Assembly: GCA_937891425.1 (NCBI GenBank)
Contig: CALAGD010000098.1
Location: 1-64,000, forward strand
DNA: 64,000 bases
From: an uncultured Pigmentiphaga sp.
GTDB taxonomy: Bacteria > Pseudomonadota > Gammaproteobacteria > Burkholderiales > Burkholderiaceae_B
Reading direction: 5' to 3'
Made by a program: the position numbers and the translations under genes. The notes beneath the pieces are model-generated. The model made no database searches, had not been told where the DNA came from, and saw only the letters and a list, made by a program, of their open reading frames with translations. Position 1 is the stretch's first letter, and each line of letters begins with the position of its first letter. Shown here one piece after another: positions 1-8,444 of the stretch.

Positions 1-1756
1 GCGCCAGCTGTTCGCTCAACATGACTGCCGATGTATTCGTCAGCAGTGCCCAGGCATCCGGCAACGCCTCCAGCAAGGGCCAGGAGCGGGGCAGACGGGA
101 ATCCGGCCCGACCCCCTGCATCAGCACGCGGTTTGCGCCAATGCGGGTTTCGGCGCGCCACTGCTCTTCGATGGCGTCCACGGCCGGGCTGGATTGCGCC
201 TGCAGCCAGGCCGCGATGGCCAGGCCGTGCCCCGTGTCTCGCGGTGTCACGTAAAGATCCGCGGCCAGACGCTGGTCGAGCCACTGAATGAATGTGCGCT
301 CGAATCCGGCGGTCATGCTGCCTACGCCCACGCTCGCGCTCAGGGCCAGCAGCAGAGCCATCAGGGCCAGCGACAGCGCCGGCAGCTGCTGACGGCTGTC
401 GGCAATGAACCACTGCACCAGCGGCCGACGCACCCATCGCCCGGCCATCGCCAGCAGGCCGTTGAGCAATGCCGGAAGGAACAGGGCAGCCGCAAGCAGG
501 GTGGCGGCCACCATCACGAAGGCGCTCAACAGGCCCTGCCCCACGCGCCATGCCATCAAGGCCAGCACCACCAGCAGTGCCCCGGCCGCCACCTGGTGCC
601 GCAGCAGGACGGAAAAACGCGACCACCACGCATGCGTCTGGCCAAGCGCCAGAATGGAAAGGCCACGAACCTGCATCAGCGTGCTGAGCCCGGCCAGCAA
701 GACGCCCAGCAGGCTCATCCCCATGCCGGCTCCCCACCACCAGGGCGACAGGGTGAGATGACCCGCCACTTCCGCGCCATACAGATTGCGCAGGCTGGCT
801 GCCACGTCGGGCAAGAGGGCCGCGGCGACCACATAGCCTGTCATTACGCCCAGCAGCCCGCCCGCGACCGCCAGGATGCCCAGTTCAAGAGCGAGCGCAC
901 CCATGAGCGCACGCAGGCTCACGCCACAGGCGCGCACGATGCGCAGGGTTCCGCGCCGCTGCTCGAACGCAAGCCCGCTCGATGCGTGAACGATGAACAG
1001 GCCGACGATGAACGCCAGCATCCCCAGAGCGGTGAGATTCAGGTGGAAACTGTCGGTGAGCCGCTGCAGTTCACCCTCTTCCTCGGATTCCAGCCGCATG
1101 GTTTCAGTCAGCTCGGCCGGCAGTGCAGTCGGGTGGTCCGTGTCCAGCAGGAAATACGAGATCTGCCCCGGTTGATCCAGCAGGGTCTGGGCATGTCCGA
1201 TATCCACTACGACGATCCCGGGCGCAAGGGACTCCTGCACCATCAGCGGAGGCAGACGGTGTCCGTCGGTCGTCTGCGGACGCTCTCCCGGTTGCGCGCC
1301 CAGCCGGCGCAATGTGTCCGGGGCCACCCAGGCCTGCCCGGGCTGGCCGGTGAACGCCGCCAGGTCGATGTCTTCGAGACGCTGCCCGGCAACCCGCGCA
1401 CCGGCGGGCAATGAAATCGGTTCGATGCCCACCAGACGCACCGCCATGTCGGTCGTCTCGCCCACTCGCAGTCGGCCTTCCAGCACCGGCGCTACGCGCC
1501 AGCCCTTGCGCCGCAGTTGCAGGAAAGTTTCATGATCGAAAGCCCGTCCGTCGGCCGGCACCAACCGCGACCGCACCGGGGCCTCGAGCACGGCACTGGC
1601 GCGGGCGTAATCGGCGCGCGCCTGCGCGTTCAGCGCCTCCACCCCGGTCCAGAGGGCAGTGGCCAGCCACACCCCGGCGACCATGCCCAGCAGCTGCATC
1701 GGGTGGCGGCGCCAATGGCCAAGCAGGGCCGCCACGGCGAGCCACAGAGATTGCAT
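1..1756 (-). CDS. FtsX-type ABC transporter permease (3' end outside window)
   Basis: The reading frame is open from an ATG at 1756 to the left edge, about 585 codons, so the C-terminus is missing. The translation starts with a membrane segment at about residues 18-38 and continues with a periplasmic-type domain. Further hydrophobic segments follow, one of them LGMLAFIVGLFIVHASSGL, and a second FtsX-like half begins after them. This two-module layout fits the large YbbP/MacB-like permeases that export or extract lipophilic substrates with a LolD-like ATPase. The ATG overlaps the TGA of the ATPase gene by one base (TGATG), which indicates translational coupling. The substrate cannot be told from sequence. 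Family assignment is firm, function is inference. Confidence 0.8.
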   Translation of the reverse strand, partial: MQSLWLAVAALLGHWRRHPMQLLGMVAGVWLATALWTGVEALNAQARADYARASAVLEAPVRSRLVPADGRAFDHETFLQLRRKGWRVAPVLEGRLRVGETTDMAVRLVGIEPISLPAGARVAGQRLEDIDLAAFTGQPGQAWVAPDTLRRLGAQPGERPQTTDGHRLPPLMVQESLAPGIVVVDIGHAQTLLDQPGQISYFLLDTDHPTALPAELTETMRLESEEEGELQRLTDSFHLNLTALGMLAFIVGLFIVHASSGLAFEQRRGTLRIVRACGVSLRALMGALALELGILAVAGGLLGVMTGYVVAAALLPDVAASLRNLYGAEVAGHLTLSPWWWGAGMGMSLLGVLLAGLSTLMQVRGLSILALGQTHAWWSRFSVLLRHQVAAGALLVVLALMAWRVGQGLLSAFVMVAATLLAAALFLPALLNGLLAMAGRWVRRPLVQWFIADSRQQLPALSLALMALLLALSASVGVGSMTAGFERTFIQWLDQRLAADLYVTPRDTGHGLAIAAWLQAQSSPAVDAIEEQWRAETRIGANRVLMQGVGPDSRLPRSWPLLEALPDAWALLTNTSAVMLSEQLA

Positions 1757-2421
1757 CAGCCCTCCACCTCTTCGAGCCTGCCAGCGCGCAGTTGCAGGCA
1801 CCGCCCGAGCCGGCCTGCAAGGCGTCGGCTATGGGTCACCATCAGCAGGGCACACCGGGTTTCTTCGACCAGCTCCAGCAACAGGCCGAGCACCTCCTCG
1901 GCCGTGGCTTCGTCCAGGCTGCCTGTCGGCTCGTCGGCAAGCACCAGCGGAGGGCGCGCGGCCAGAGCCCGGCCGATGGCCACGCGCTGCTGCTGCCCGC
2001 CCGACAGCTGCTCCGGGTAGCGCCGCAAGAGCCCCGACAGGCCGAGACGTACGGTCAGCCGCTCCAGCCACTGCGGATCGTAGCGCCCTGCCAGACGCGC
2101 CTGAAAGGCCAGGTTGCTGCCCACATCAAGGCTGGTGATGAGGTTGTATTGCTGGAAGACCAGACCCACGCCCTCGCGCCGCCAACGCGCAAGCCCCGCT
2201 TCGTCCAGTTTCTCCAGCTGCCGCCCACTTGCCTGGATGCTGCCTGCGTCCGGGCGCTCCAGACCAGCGACCAGATGCAGCAGCGTGCTCTTGCCACTGC
2301 CGGATTCGCCCATGAGCGCAAGGCTTTCGCCAGACCCCAGGCGCAGACTCACCCCTCGCAGCACCGGCAGGCTGCCCTGGGCCGTTCGGTACGATTTATG
2401 CACTTCGTGTACGGTCAGCAT
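1756..2421 (-). CDS. ABC transporter ATP-binding protein (LolD/YbbA/MacB class)
   Basis: This 221-residue nucleotide-binding subunit has Walker A GESGSGKST at residues 38-46, a Q-loop FQQYNLI near 89, signature LSGGQQQR at 139-146 and Walker B LVLADEPTG from 159. The length and the motif LVFQQYNLI are typical of the LolD/YbbA/MacB subgroup, which pairs with FtsX permeases and powers lipoprotein, peptide or lipid movement. It sits 9 bases after the cation-efflux gene and overlaps the permease start by one base, so the three probably form one leftward operon. The cargo is unknown. LolD itself is unlikely because no LolC/E pair is visible. Confidence 0.88.
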   Translation of the reverse strand: MLTVHEVHKSYRTAQGSLPVLRGVSLRLGSGESLALMGESGSGKSTLLHLVAGLERPDAGSIQASGRQLEKLDEAGLARWRREGVGLVFQQYNLITSLDVGSNLAFQARLAGRYDPQWLERLTVRLGLSGLLRRYPEQLSGGQQQRVAIGRALAARPPLVLADEPTGSLDEATAEEVLGLLLELVEETRCALLMVTHSRRLAGRLGRCLQLRAGRLEEVEG

Positions 2422-2430
2422 GGCGACCGC

Positions 2431-3477
2431 TCAAGAATGTTTCGACTGCAGGCAACCGGGCGCGTCGACCTGCACCGTCACGTGCTCGATGGCGTATTGT
2501 TCATGCAAATGTCGGGCCACCCGCTGCGGCAGTTCGAGCGGATCAGCCCCCTGGCGCGGGGTGACGTGCACGGTGGCGACGATGCTGTCGTCCGTCAGCG
2601 TCCATGCGTGGAAATGCCCTGCCTCCGCCACCCCGTCCAGGCGCGCGAGGTCAGCTTCGATAACGCCTGGATCGAGCCCGCGCGGCACGGCCTGCAGCAG
2701 GATGTCGATCGAATCGAGCACCAGCCGCCAGGCGGAGCGCAGCACCAGCAAGGCCACCGCAATCGAGAGGATGGGGTCGAGCATCATCCAGCCCGTCAGC
2801 ATGATGCCCACGGCAGCCGCGATGGCTCCGAGCGAGCCCAGTGCGTCGCCAACCACATGCAGCAGCGCCCCCCGCAGGTTGCTGTCGCCCTGATGCCCCT
2901 GCCAGAGGATGCATGCTCCGGCCAGATTCACCAGCAATCCGACCACCGCCACGGCCAGCATCGGGCCGGCCAGCACGTCGGTCGGCGTGCGCATGCGCCC
3001 CACCGCCTCCCAGACGATCCATACCACCAGCAAGAGCAGTGTGGCCCCGTTGGCCAGCGCAGCGAGCACGCGTACGCGGTGAAACCCGTACGTGCGGCGC
3101 GCATCGGGTGCCCGGGCCGCCACCCGGTACGCGATCAGTGCCAGCAACAGGGCCGCCGCGTCGGACACCATGTGGCCGGCGTCGGCAATGAGCGCCAGTG
3201 ACCCGGACAGCCACCCGCCTGCGACCTGGGCCAGCGCATACCCTGCGGTCAGGACGAAAACGATGGTGATGCGGCGCCTGTTCTGCTCGGTGATCGCTGG
3301 CGTGTGCACATGGCCGTGATCATGATCGCGGCCGTGATGGTAATGGTTATGGTGATTGTGGTCGGAGGCATGGGTGTGGCCACGACGCGCAGCGTGGTGC
3401 TCGTGGCCACGCTCGTGCGCCGCAGCCGATGCCGGCGGGGCAGGTTGTGGCGGGTGGTTACCAGGGGCGGGGGTCAT
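2431..3477 (-). CDS. Cation diffusion facilitator (CDF) family divalent-metal efflux protein
   Basis: A 348-residue inner-membrane protein of the CDF family (CzcD/ZitB/DmeF type), which exports Zn, Co, Ni, Cd or similar ions in exchange for protons. The N-terminus (about residues 20-60) is very rich in histidine and aspartate, a probable metal-binding tail. About six membrane segments follow. The metal-site residues are visible as D99 and the H102-x3-D106 motif in IADAGHMVSD, and again as H-x3-D in LHVVGDALGS in the fifth helix. A cytoplasmic C-terminal domain is present. It is the first gene of a likely operon with the ABC exporter downstream. The long His-rich tail recalls DmeF-like members, but the metal is not certain. 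Confidence 0.9.
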   Translation of the reverse strand: MTPAPGNHPPQPAPPASAAAHERGHEHHAARRGHTHASDHNHHNHYHHGRDHDHGHVHTPAITEQNRRRITIVFVLTAGYALAQVAGGWLSGSLALIADAGHMVSDAAALLLALIAYRVAARAPDARRTYGFHRVRVLAALANGATLLLLVVWIVWEAVGRMRTPTDVLAGPMLAVAVVGLLVNLAGACILWQGHQGDSNLRGALLHVVGDALGSLGAIAAAVGIMLTGWMMLDPILSIAVALLVLRSAWRLVLDSIDILLQAVPRGLDPGVIEADLARLDGVAEAGHFHAWTLTDDSIVATVHVTPRQGADPLELPQRVARHLHEQYAIEHVTVQVDAPGCLQSKHS

Positions 3478-3568
3478 GACGACAATCGTACAACGGGCGG
3501 GCCCGACTCCGCCCTTGCCCGCATGTCAACGTACCGCCAGCGCCGTCGTCGCCGGCCCCTGAATGCAC

Positions 3569-4726
3569 TTACTTGCCCGAGGGCAGCAGCTTCCAGTCGC
3601 CGTTCTCGACCTTGGCGAGCACCCGGGCGCGATGGTCGAGGCCCCAGTGATCGTTCGGACGCATCTGGTAGACGCCGTGGGTAGCGACCACTTCCGCGTT
3701 GTTCTCGATGGCATCGCGCAACGCCTGGCGGAATTCGGGCGTACCGGGCTTGGCTTTCTTGAGGGCCTCGGGCACAGCGGCGGCGAAGATCAGGTAGGCA
3801 TCGTACATGTGGGCACCGAACGACGAGAAACTGCCTTCGCCGTGTTGCTTCTCGTAGGCCTGCTTGTACTCCATGCCCACCTTCTTGCTGGGATGGTCAT
3901 CCGGCAGCTGTTCGGCGATGACTACCGGACCCATGGGCAGGATGGTGCCCTCCACCGCCTTGCCACCCACGCGGATATATTCCTTGGTGGCCGTCCCATG
4001 GGTCTGGTAGATCTGCCCCTTGTAGCCGCGGTCGAGCAATGCGACCTGCGGCATGGCCGAGGGTGTGCCCGAGGCCACGACCAGGACCGCATCGGGATTC
4101 GCGCTGACCAGCTTGAGCGCCTGGGCTGTCACACTGGTGTCGGTGCGGTTGAAGCGTTCGATGGCGTTCATCTTGATGCCCTTGGCTTCGGCCGCCTTCT
4201 TCATTTCATTGAGCCAGCCTTCGCCATAGGCATCGCTGTATCCGATGAAGCCCAGGGTCTTCACGTTGTTGGCGGCCATGTGTTCGGCCAGCGCCTCGGC
4301 CATCACCCGGTTGTGCTGGGGCGCCCGGAATACCCAGTATTCACGGTCGGGCGGAAGGTCGGCCGGCCCCAGCGTGATCTGCGGCGTCTTGCTGGCGTTG
4401 GCTACCTCGGCGATGGCGATGGTGGTGGGCACCGAGGAGGAACCGATAATGATGTCGACCTTGTTTTCGTCGACGAACTTGCGCGCGTTGCGCGACGCCT
4501 GGGTAGAGTCGGTCGCGTCATCAAGCACGATGTATTCAATCTTCTCGCCGGCGATTTCCCGCGGCAGCATCGCCACCGTGTTGCGCTCGGGTATGCCCAA
4601 CGATGCGGCCGGCCCCGTGGCCGAAATCGAGATGCCTACGGTAATGTCCGCCCATGCGGAAGAAGCGAACAGGACAGCCCCGGCAGATACCCAGGGAAGT
4701 ATCCGTTTGAGTCTTGGTGTCATCAC
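3569..4726 (-). CDS. ABC-type substrate-binding protein, branched-chain amino acid (LivJ/LivK) family
   Basis: A 385-residue periplasmic binding protein. It begins with a clear signal peptide (charged start, hydrophobic core to about residue 24, cleavage after SSAWA). The mature part starts ITVGISISATGPAASLG, the usual start of type I periplasmic-binding folds of the Liv family (HAAT). Such proteins bind amino acids, amides, urea or aromatic acids. No Liv permease or ATPase gene is adjacent, so this is an orphan receptor or its partners lie elsewhere. About 205 bases without a gene lie upstream and should hold its promoter. The ligand is not predictable. Confidence 0.85.
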   Translation of the reverse strand: MMTPRLKRILPWVSAGAVLFASSAWADITVGISISATGPAASLGIPERNTVAMLPREIAGEKIEYIVLDDATDSTQASRNARKFVDENKVDIIIGSSSVPTTIAIAEVANASKTPQITLGPADLPPDREYWVFRAPQHNRVMAEALAEHMAANNVKTLGFIGYSDAYGEGWLNEMKKAAEAKGIKMNAIERFNRTDTSVTAQALKLVSANPDAVLVVASGTPSAMPQVALLDRGYKGQIYQTHGTATKEYIRVGGKAVEGTILPMGPVVIAEQLPDDHPSKKVGMEYKQAYEKQHGEGSFSSFGAHMYDAYLIFAAAVPEALKKAKPGTPEFRQALRDAIENNAEVVATHGVYQMRPNDHWGLDHRARVLAKVENGDWKLLPSGK

Positions 4727-4932
4727 GTGTCTCCTGCCTGTTGTTGAGTGGTTGCTTTCTTGGTGCGGCGTACATGTCGTGGACCATGCAGTTCCCCCGC
4801 ACGATGGGCTGTGCCCACAAGCCGGGCGGGTGCTGGCTGCAACGGGTCAGGCACTCACGACTTGCAACCCGCCTGAGATTATCGGGCAATACGGAACCTT
4901 GTCCAGACCTGTCGGGCATTCTGCCCTACGGA

Positions 4933-5652
4933 TCAGTCCGACAGGTAATACTCGATGGTCGACACCACGCGCACCTGCTTGATGTGCGGATTGCCGCTGT
5001 CGCGATCGGCAATGACAAACTGCCCTTGCGATGCGTTGCGGATCTTGCCAAGCTTGCTGCCGGAGTCTTCGGCGAACTTCATGGCCACCTCACGCGCGTT
5101 GCGCGTGGCTTCCTCGATCATGGCGGGCTTGACCTCGTTCAGGCGCGTGAACAGGTACTCGGGCCGCGTATCGTAGTCGCCGCTGAGCACGACGCCCCGG
5201 CGTCCCAGCTCGGTGAGGTCGCCCAGCAGCTGGCGCACCTGGTTCACCTGATTGGAATACACGGTGAGCCGCTGCTGGGCCACGAAACGGTATTCCGCAT
5301 CACGATTGTCACCATATTTCTGTGCAAGGCGGTCGCTGATGTCGGGCGGCGCAACGGAAATCTCGTCGCGCGGGATGCCGTGGCTGGCAAGAAACTCGAT
5401 GATGGCCTGACTTTGCGATTCGATATCGTCGTACAGCAGAGCCAGATCGTTGCTGGCCACGCTGAACTGCAAGGGCCAGATGACGACATCGGCAGGGTAT
5501 TCGCGCTCGGACAGCCCCTTGACGGTTACCGAGCGCTCGTACTGCTTGAATCGGTCGACCGAATCACGCAGCGACCACCCCAGGGCCACGGCGCCAGCGA
5601 GCAGGAAAATGCCCAGTATGAATGACCACGAACGACTTCCTGAAGCAGACAT
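4933..5652 (-). CDS. SIMPL domain-containing protein (DUF541)
   Basis: A 239-residue protein with one N-terminal membrane anchor or uncleaved signal (about residues 8-28). After it comes a SIMPL/DUF541 domain, recognisable from RSVTVKGLSEREYPADVV, a middle region rich in charged residues, and the end part GKIRNASQGQFVI followed by VVSTIEYYLSD. The family includes oxidative-stress-related periplasmic proteins (BP26/YggE). Its molecular role is poorly known. It lies leftward between the binding protein and xthA, with gaps that suggest its own transcript. Family call is good; function is unassigned. Confidence 0.82.
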   Translation of the reverse strand: MSASGSRSWSFILGIFLLAGAVALGWSLRDSVDRFKQYERSVTVKGLSEREYPADVVIWPLQFSVASNDLALLYDDIESQSQAIIEFLASHGIPRDEISVAPPDISDRLAQKYGDNRDAEYRFVAQQRLTVYSNQVNQVRQLLGDLTELGRRGVVLSGDYDTRPEYLFTRLNEVKPAMIEEATRNAREVAMKFAEDSGSKLGKIRNASQGQFVIADRDSGNPHIKQVRVVSTIEYYLSD

Positions 5653-5740
5653 GAGGGATCCCTGACAGATGCACGAGACTCAAGCATAAGCGTATCCGCC
5701 ACGCTTGCAAAGGATGGTCTGCACCCGCGCACCGGAATGC

Positions 5741-6532
5741 TCAGGACAGGCTGGCGTCGTAATCGATGGTCAGGGGTGCATGATCCGAAAAGCGTTCGTC
5801 CTTGTAGATTGAGGCACGGCGGGCCCTGGCAGCAATGCCGGGGGTTGCGATGTGGTAGTCGATGCGCCAGCCGACGTTCTTGGCCCACGCCTGGCCACGG
5901 TTGCTCCACCAGGTGTACTGCTCGGGACGGTCGTCCAGCAGCCGGAAGACATCGACGAACCCGAACTCGTCAAAAACCCGCGTCAGCCAGGCCCGCTCTT
6001 CCGGCAGAAAGCCGGAGTTCTTCTGGTTGCTGCGCCAGTTCTTGAGATCGATCTCCTTGTGTGCGATGTTCCAGTCGCCGCAGATCACGAACTCGCGCCC
6101 GGTGGCCTCGTGCTCCCGCATGATCTCCTGCAGCCAGGCACCAAAGCTGTCGAGGAACCGGTACTTGGCGGCCTGCCGATGGTCGCCGCTGCTCCCCGAG
6201 GGCAGATAGGTACTGACAATGCTCAGGTTCTTCCAGTCGGCACGAATCAGGCGCCCTTCCACATCGAATTCCTCGACCTCGAATCCCTTCACGAGACGGT
6301 CGCAGGCTTCTTTCACGTAGAGGCCCACTCCGCTGTAACCACGCTTCTGGGCCGGAAAGAAATGCCCCGTATATCCCGCCGGGTTGTGCTGCTCGGGGGA
6401 GAGGTCGGCTTCCTGGGCCTTGAGTTCCTGCAGGCAGACGATGTGGGCACCGCTGGCCGCAAGCCACGTCTGGAAACCCTTGCTGAATGCCGAACGAATG
6501 CCGTTGAGATTGAAAGTGACGATACGCAGCAC
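5741..6532 (-). CDS. xthA: Exodeoxyribonuclease III (apurinic/apyrimidinic endonuclease)
   Basis: A 263-residue member of the exonuclease III/AP endonuclease family. It cuts the DNA backbone at abasic sites and removes 3' blocking groups in base-excision repair. The start MLRIVTFNLNGIRSA is the family N-terminus. The metal-binding Glu is in LQELKAQE, the Asp-x-Asn pair is in GDWNIAH, and the catalytic C-terminal SDHAPL motif is near residue 253. The length matches the family (about 255-270). It is divergent from pyrE, with about 135 bases between the starts. Confidence 0.95.
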   Translation of the reverse strand: MLRIVTFNLNGIRSAFSKGFQTWLAASGAHIVCLQELKAQEADLSPEQHNPAGYTGHFFPAQKRGYSGVGLYVKEACDRLVKGFEVEEFDVEGRLIRADWKNLSIVSTYLPSGSSGDHRQAAKYRFLDSFGAWLQEIMREHEATGREFVICGDWNIAHKEIDLKNWRSNQKNSGFLPEERAWLTRVFDEFGFVDVFRLLDDRPEQYTWWSNRGQAWAKNVGWRIDYHIATPGIAARARRASIYKDERFSDHAPLTIDYDASLS

Positions 6533-6667
6533 CAGGAACGCTCCGAATAGAATCCTGCCTTATCTGAACAGGCGAAGCCGGCGGGGCGCTGGACGCGCCT
6601 TCCACATGTCACGCCGGCGGCAAATCTTGCGATAATGGCGGACCCGATCATACCGCTTTCCCTTTCC

Positions 6668-7339
6668 ATGTCCATCGCATCCAGCCTCCAGACCGACTTC
6701 GTCCGGTTCTCGATCGAACAGGGCGTGCTTCGCTTCGGCAGCTTCACAACCAAATCCGGACGAAACAGTCCCTACTTCTTCAATGCCGGGCTGTTCAACC
6801 GCGGCGGTTCCATCGCGCGGCTGGCCGGATTCTATGCCGATACCCTGCTTGCCAGCGGCGTCGCGTTCGACATGCTGTTCGGACCCGCATACAAGGGCAT
6901 TCCCCTGGTTACCGCTACCGCCATCGCGCTATCCACCCGCGGCGTTGATGTACCCTTCGCCTTCAATCGCAAGGAAGCGAAGGATCACGGCGAAGGCGGT
7001 ACGCTCATCGGCGCCCCGCTCAAGGGGCGCGTCGTCATCGTCGATGACGTGATCACCGCGGGTACATCAGTGCGTGAATCAGTGGCACTGATCGAAGCCG
7101 CCGGCGCCACGCCGGCCGGTGTCATCATCGCGCTCGACCGCATGGAACGGGGTGGCGACGCAGTCAACCTCACCGACAGCTCGGCCGTCCAGGAAGTCGA
7201 GAAGACCTACGGCATGCCGGTCATAAGCATCGCATCACTGAACGACGTGCTCGCTTACGCACAGCACGCTGACGCCGGCGAGCTGACCCAGCACGTGGAC
7301 GCCATCTCGGCTTATCGCGCGCGCTACGGCGTGCATTGA
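6668..7339 (+). CDS. pyrE: Orotate phosphoribosyltransferase
   Basis: This enzyme joins orotate to PRPP to make OMP, step five of pyrimidine synthesis. The chosen ATG at 6668 gives 223 residues and begins [19 protein letters not shown], in line with the family. An in-frame ATG at 6635 would add 11 unlikely residues. The PRPP-binding loop is [16 protein letters not shown]. The [10 protein letters not shown] stretch is the flexible catalytic loop, and [16 protein letters not shown] is the N-terminal orotate-site hallmark. The gene is convergent with pdxA, 31 bases apart. Confidence 0.95.
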   Translation: MSIASSLQTDFVRFSIEQGVLRFGSFTTKSGRNSPYFFNAGLFNRGGSIARLAGFYADTLLASGVAFDMLFGPAYKGIPLVTATAIALSTRGVDVPFAFNRKEAKDHGEGGTLIGAPLKGRVVIVDDVITAGTSVRESVALIEAAGATPAGVIIALDRMERGGDAVNLTDSSAVQEVEKTYGMPVISIASLNDVLAYAQHADAGELTQHVDAISAYRARYGVH

Positions 7340-7370
7340 GCCAACGGCCCCGGCAGGCGGGCCAACCCGC

Positions 7371-8366
7371 TCACGGGGTAATGGGTGCGGTGGAGATCAT
7401 CGAAATGGCAGTGTCGATGGCATCGAACAGGCTTTGCGGATTCGCCTTGCCGGTGCCAGCCAGGTCAAGCGCAGTGCCGTGGTCCACGGATGTCCGCACA
7501 TAGGGCAATCCGAGAGTAATGTTCACACCGTGCCCGAAGCTCGCATGTTTCAGTACGGGCAGACCCTGGTCGTGATACATGGCCAGCACGGCATCATACG
7601 CCGCCACGATGTCGGGTACGAACAGGGTATCGGCCGGGAACGGCCCCAAGGCCTCGATACCTTCCCGGCGCGCCTGACGCAGGGCAGGCTCGATGACCTC
7701 CACCTCCTCGCGTCCCATGCGACCCCCTTCGCCGGCATGAGGGTTGAGACCGCATACGCCGATCTTCGGTTCGCGAATGCCGAATTGTGCGCGCAAACTG
7801 CCATCCAGCACGCGCAGCACCTGCAGCAACGACGCTTCCGTGATTGCGTCGGCCACCGCCCGTAGAGGCAGGTGCGTGGTGGCCAGCGCCACACGCAGCC
7901 CTCCTCCCACCAGCATCATCACCACCTTCTCGCACCCGGCATGCTCCTGGAAGAACTCGGTATGCCCGGAAAACCGATGACCCGCTCCAATGATGACGCC
8001 CTTGTGCACGGGCGCCGTCACGATGGCCTGTGCCATGCCGCCCAGCGCCATGTCGGCCGCCGCCTGCAACGTACGCAAGACATAGTCGCTGTTGGCTTCG
8101 CACAGCACGCCCGGTTCGCTGGGGGCGCGCAAGGGCACATGGTGCACGTCGACTCCGGGCAATGCGTGCAGATCGGACAACCCACGCTGACGCAGCAGGG
8201 CGGAGTCACCGATGAGAACGAGACGATGGCCGGGCCGTGCACGCTCGGCGAACCATCTGGCAGCAACGGCGGCCAGCTCCGGGCCAACGCCCGCGGGTTC
8301 ACCAGTCGTAAGCGCGAGCACCCGTTCCGGCCCGGTGGCCGCGGGCGCCCGCAGGATGGAGTTCAT
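7371..8366 (-). CDS. pdxA: 4-hydroxythreonine-4-phosphate dehydrogenase
   Basis: The vitamin B6 biosynthesis enzyme, NAD-dependent oxidation and decarboxylation of 4-phosphohydroxy-L-threonine. From the ATG at 8366 the product has 331 residues; an ATG at 8387 would add MQAKASN. The start ALTTGEPAGVGPELA is characteristic. Metal-site histidines are in TAPVHKGVI, in NPHAGEGG and in AMYHDQGLPVLK. The TAPVHKG motif marks it as true PdxA, in contrast to the terephthalate-pathway paralogue at 42804-43781, which has ACPHSETA in the same place. It follows surA in the usual lptD-surA-pdxA order, but rsmA (ksgA), often next in this operon, is not present. Confidence 0.94.
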   Translation of the reverse strand: MNSILRAPAATGPERVLALTTGEPAGVGPELAAVAARWFAERARPGHRLVLIGDSALLRQRGLSDLHALPGVDVHHVPLRAPSEPGVLCEANSDYVLRTLQAAADMALGGMAQAIVTAPVHKGVIIGAGHRFSGHTEFFQEHAGCEKVVMMLVGGGLRVALATTHLPLRAVADAITEASLLQVLRVLDGSLRAQFGIREPKIGVCGLNPHAGEGGRMGREEVEVIEPALRQARREGIEALGPFPADTLFVPDIVAAYDAVLAMYHDQGLPVLKHASFGHGVNITLGLPYVRTSVDHGTALDLAGTGKANPQSLFDAIDTAISMISTAPITP

Positions 8367-8444
8367 GTTTGATGCTTTCGCTTGCAAGAGATGCTCGAGG
8401 ACGGACCGGAGCTTTCGCCGCGCTCGGGCCCCGGGGATCTGCGG

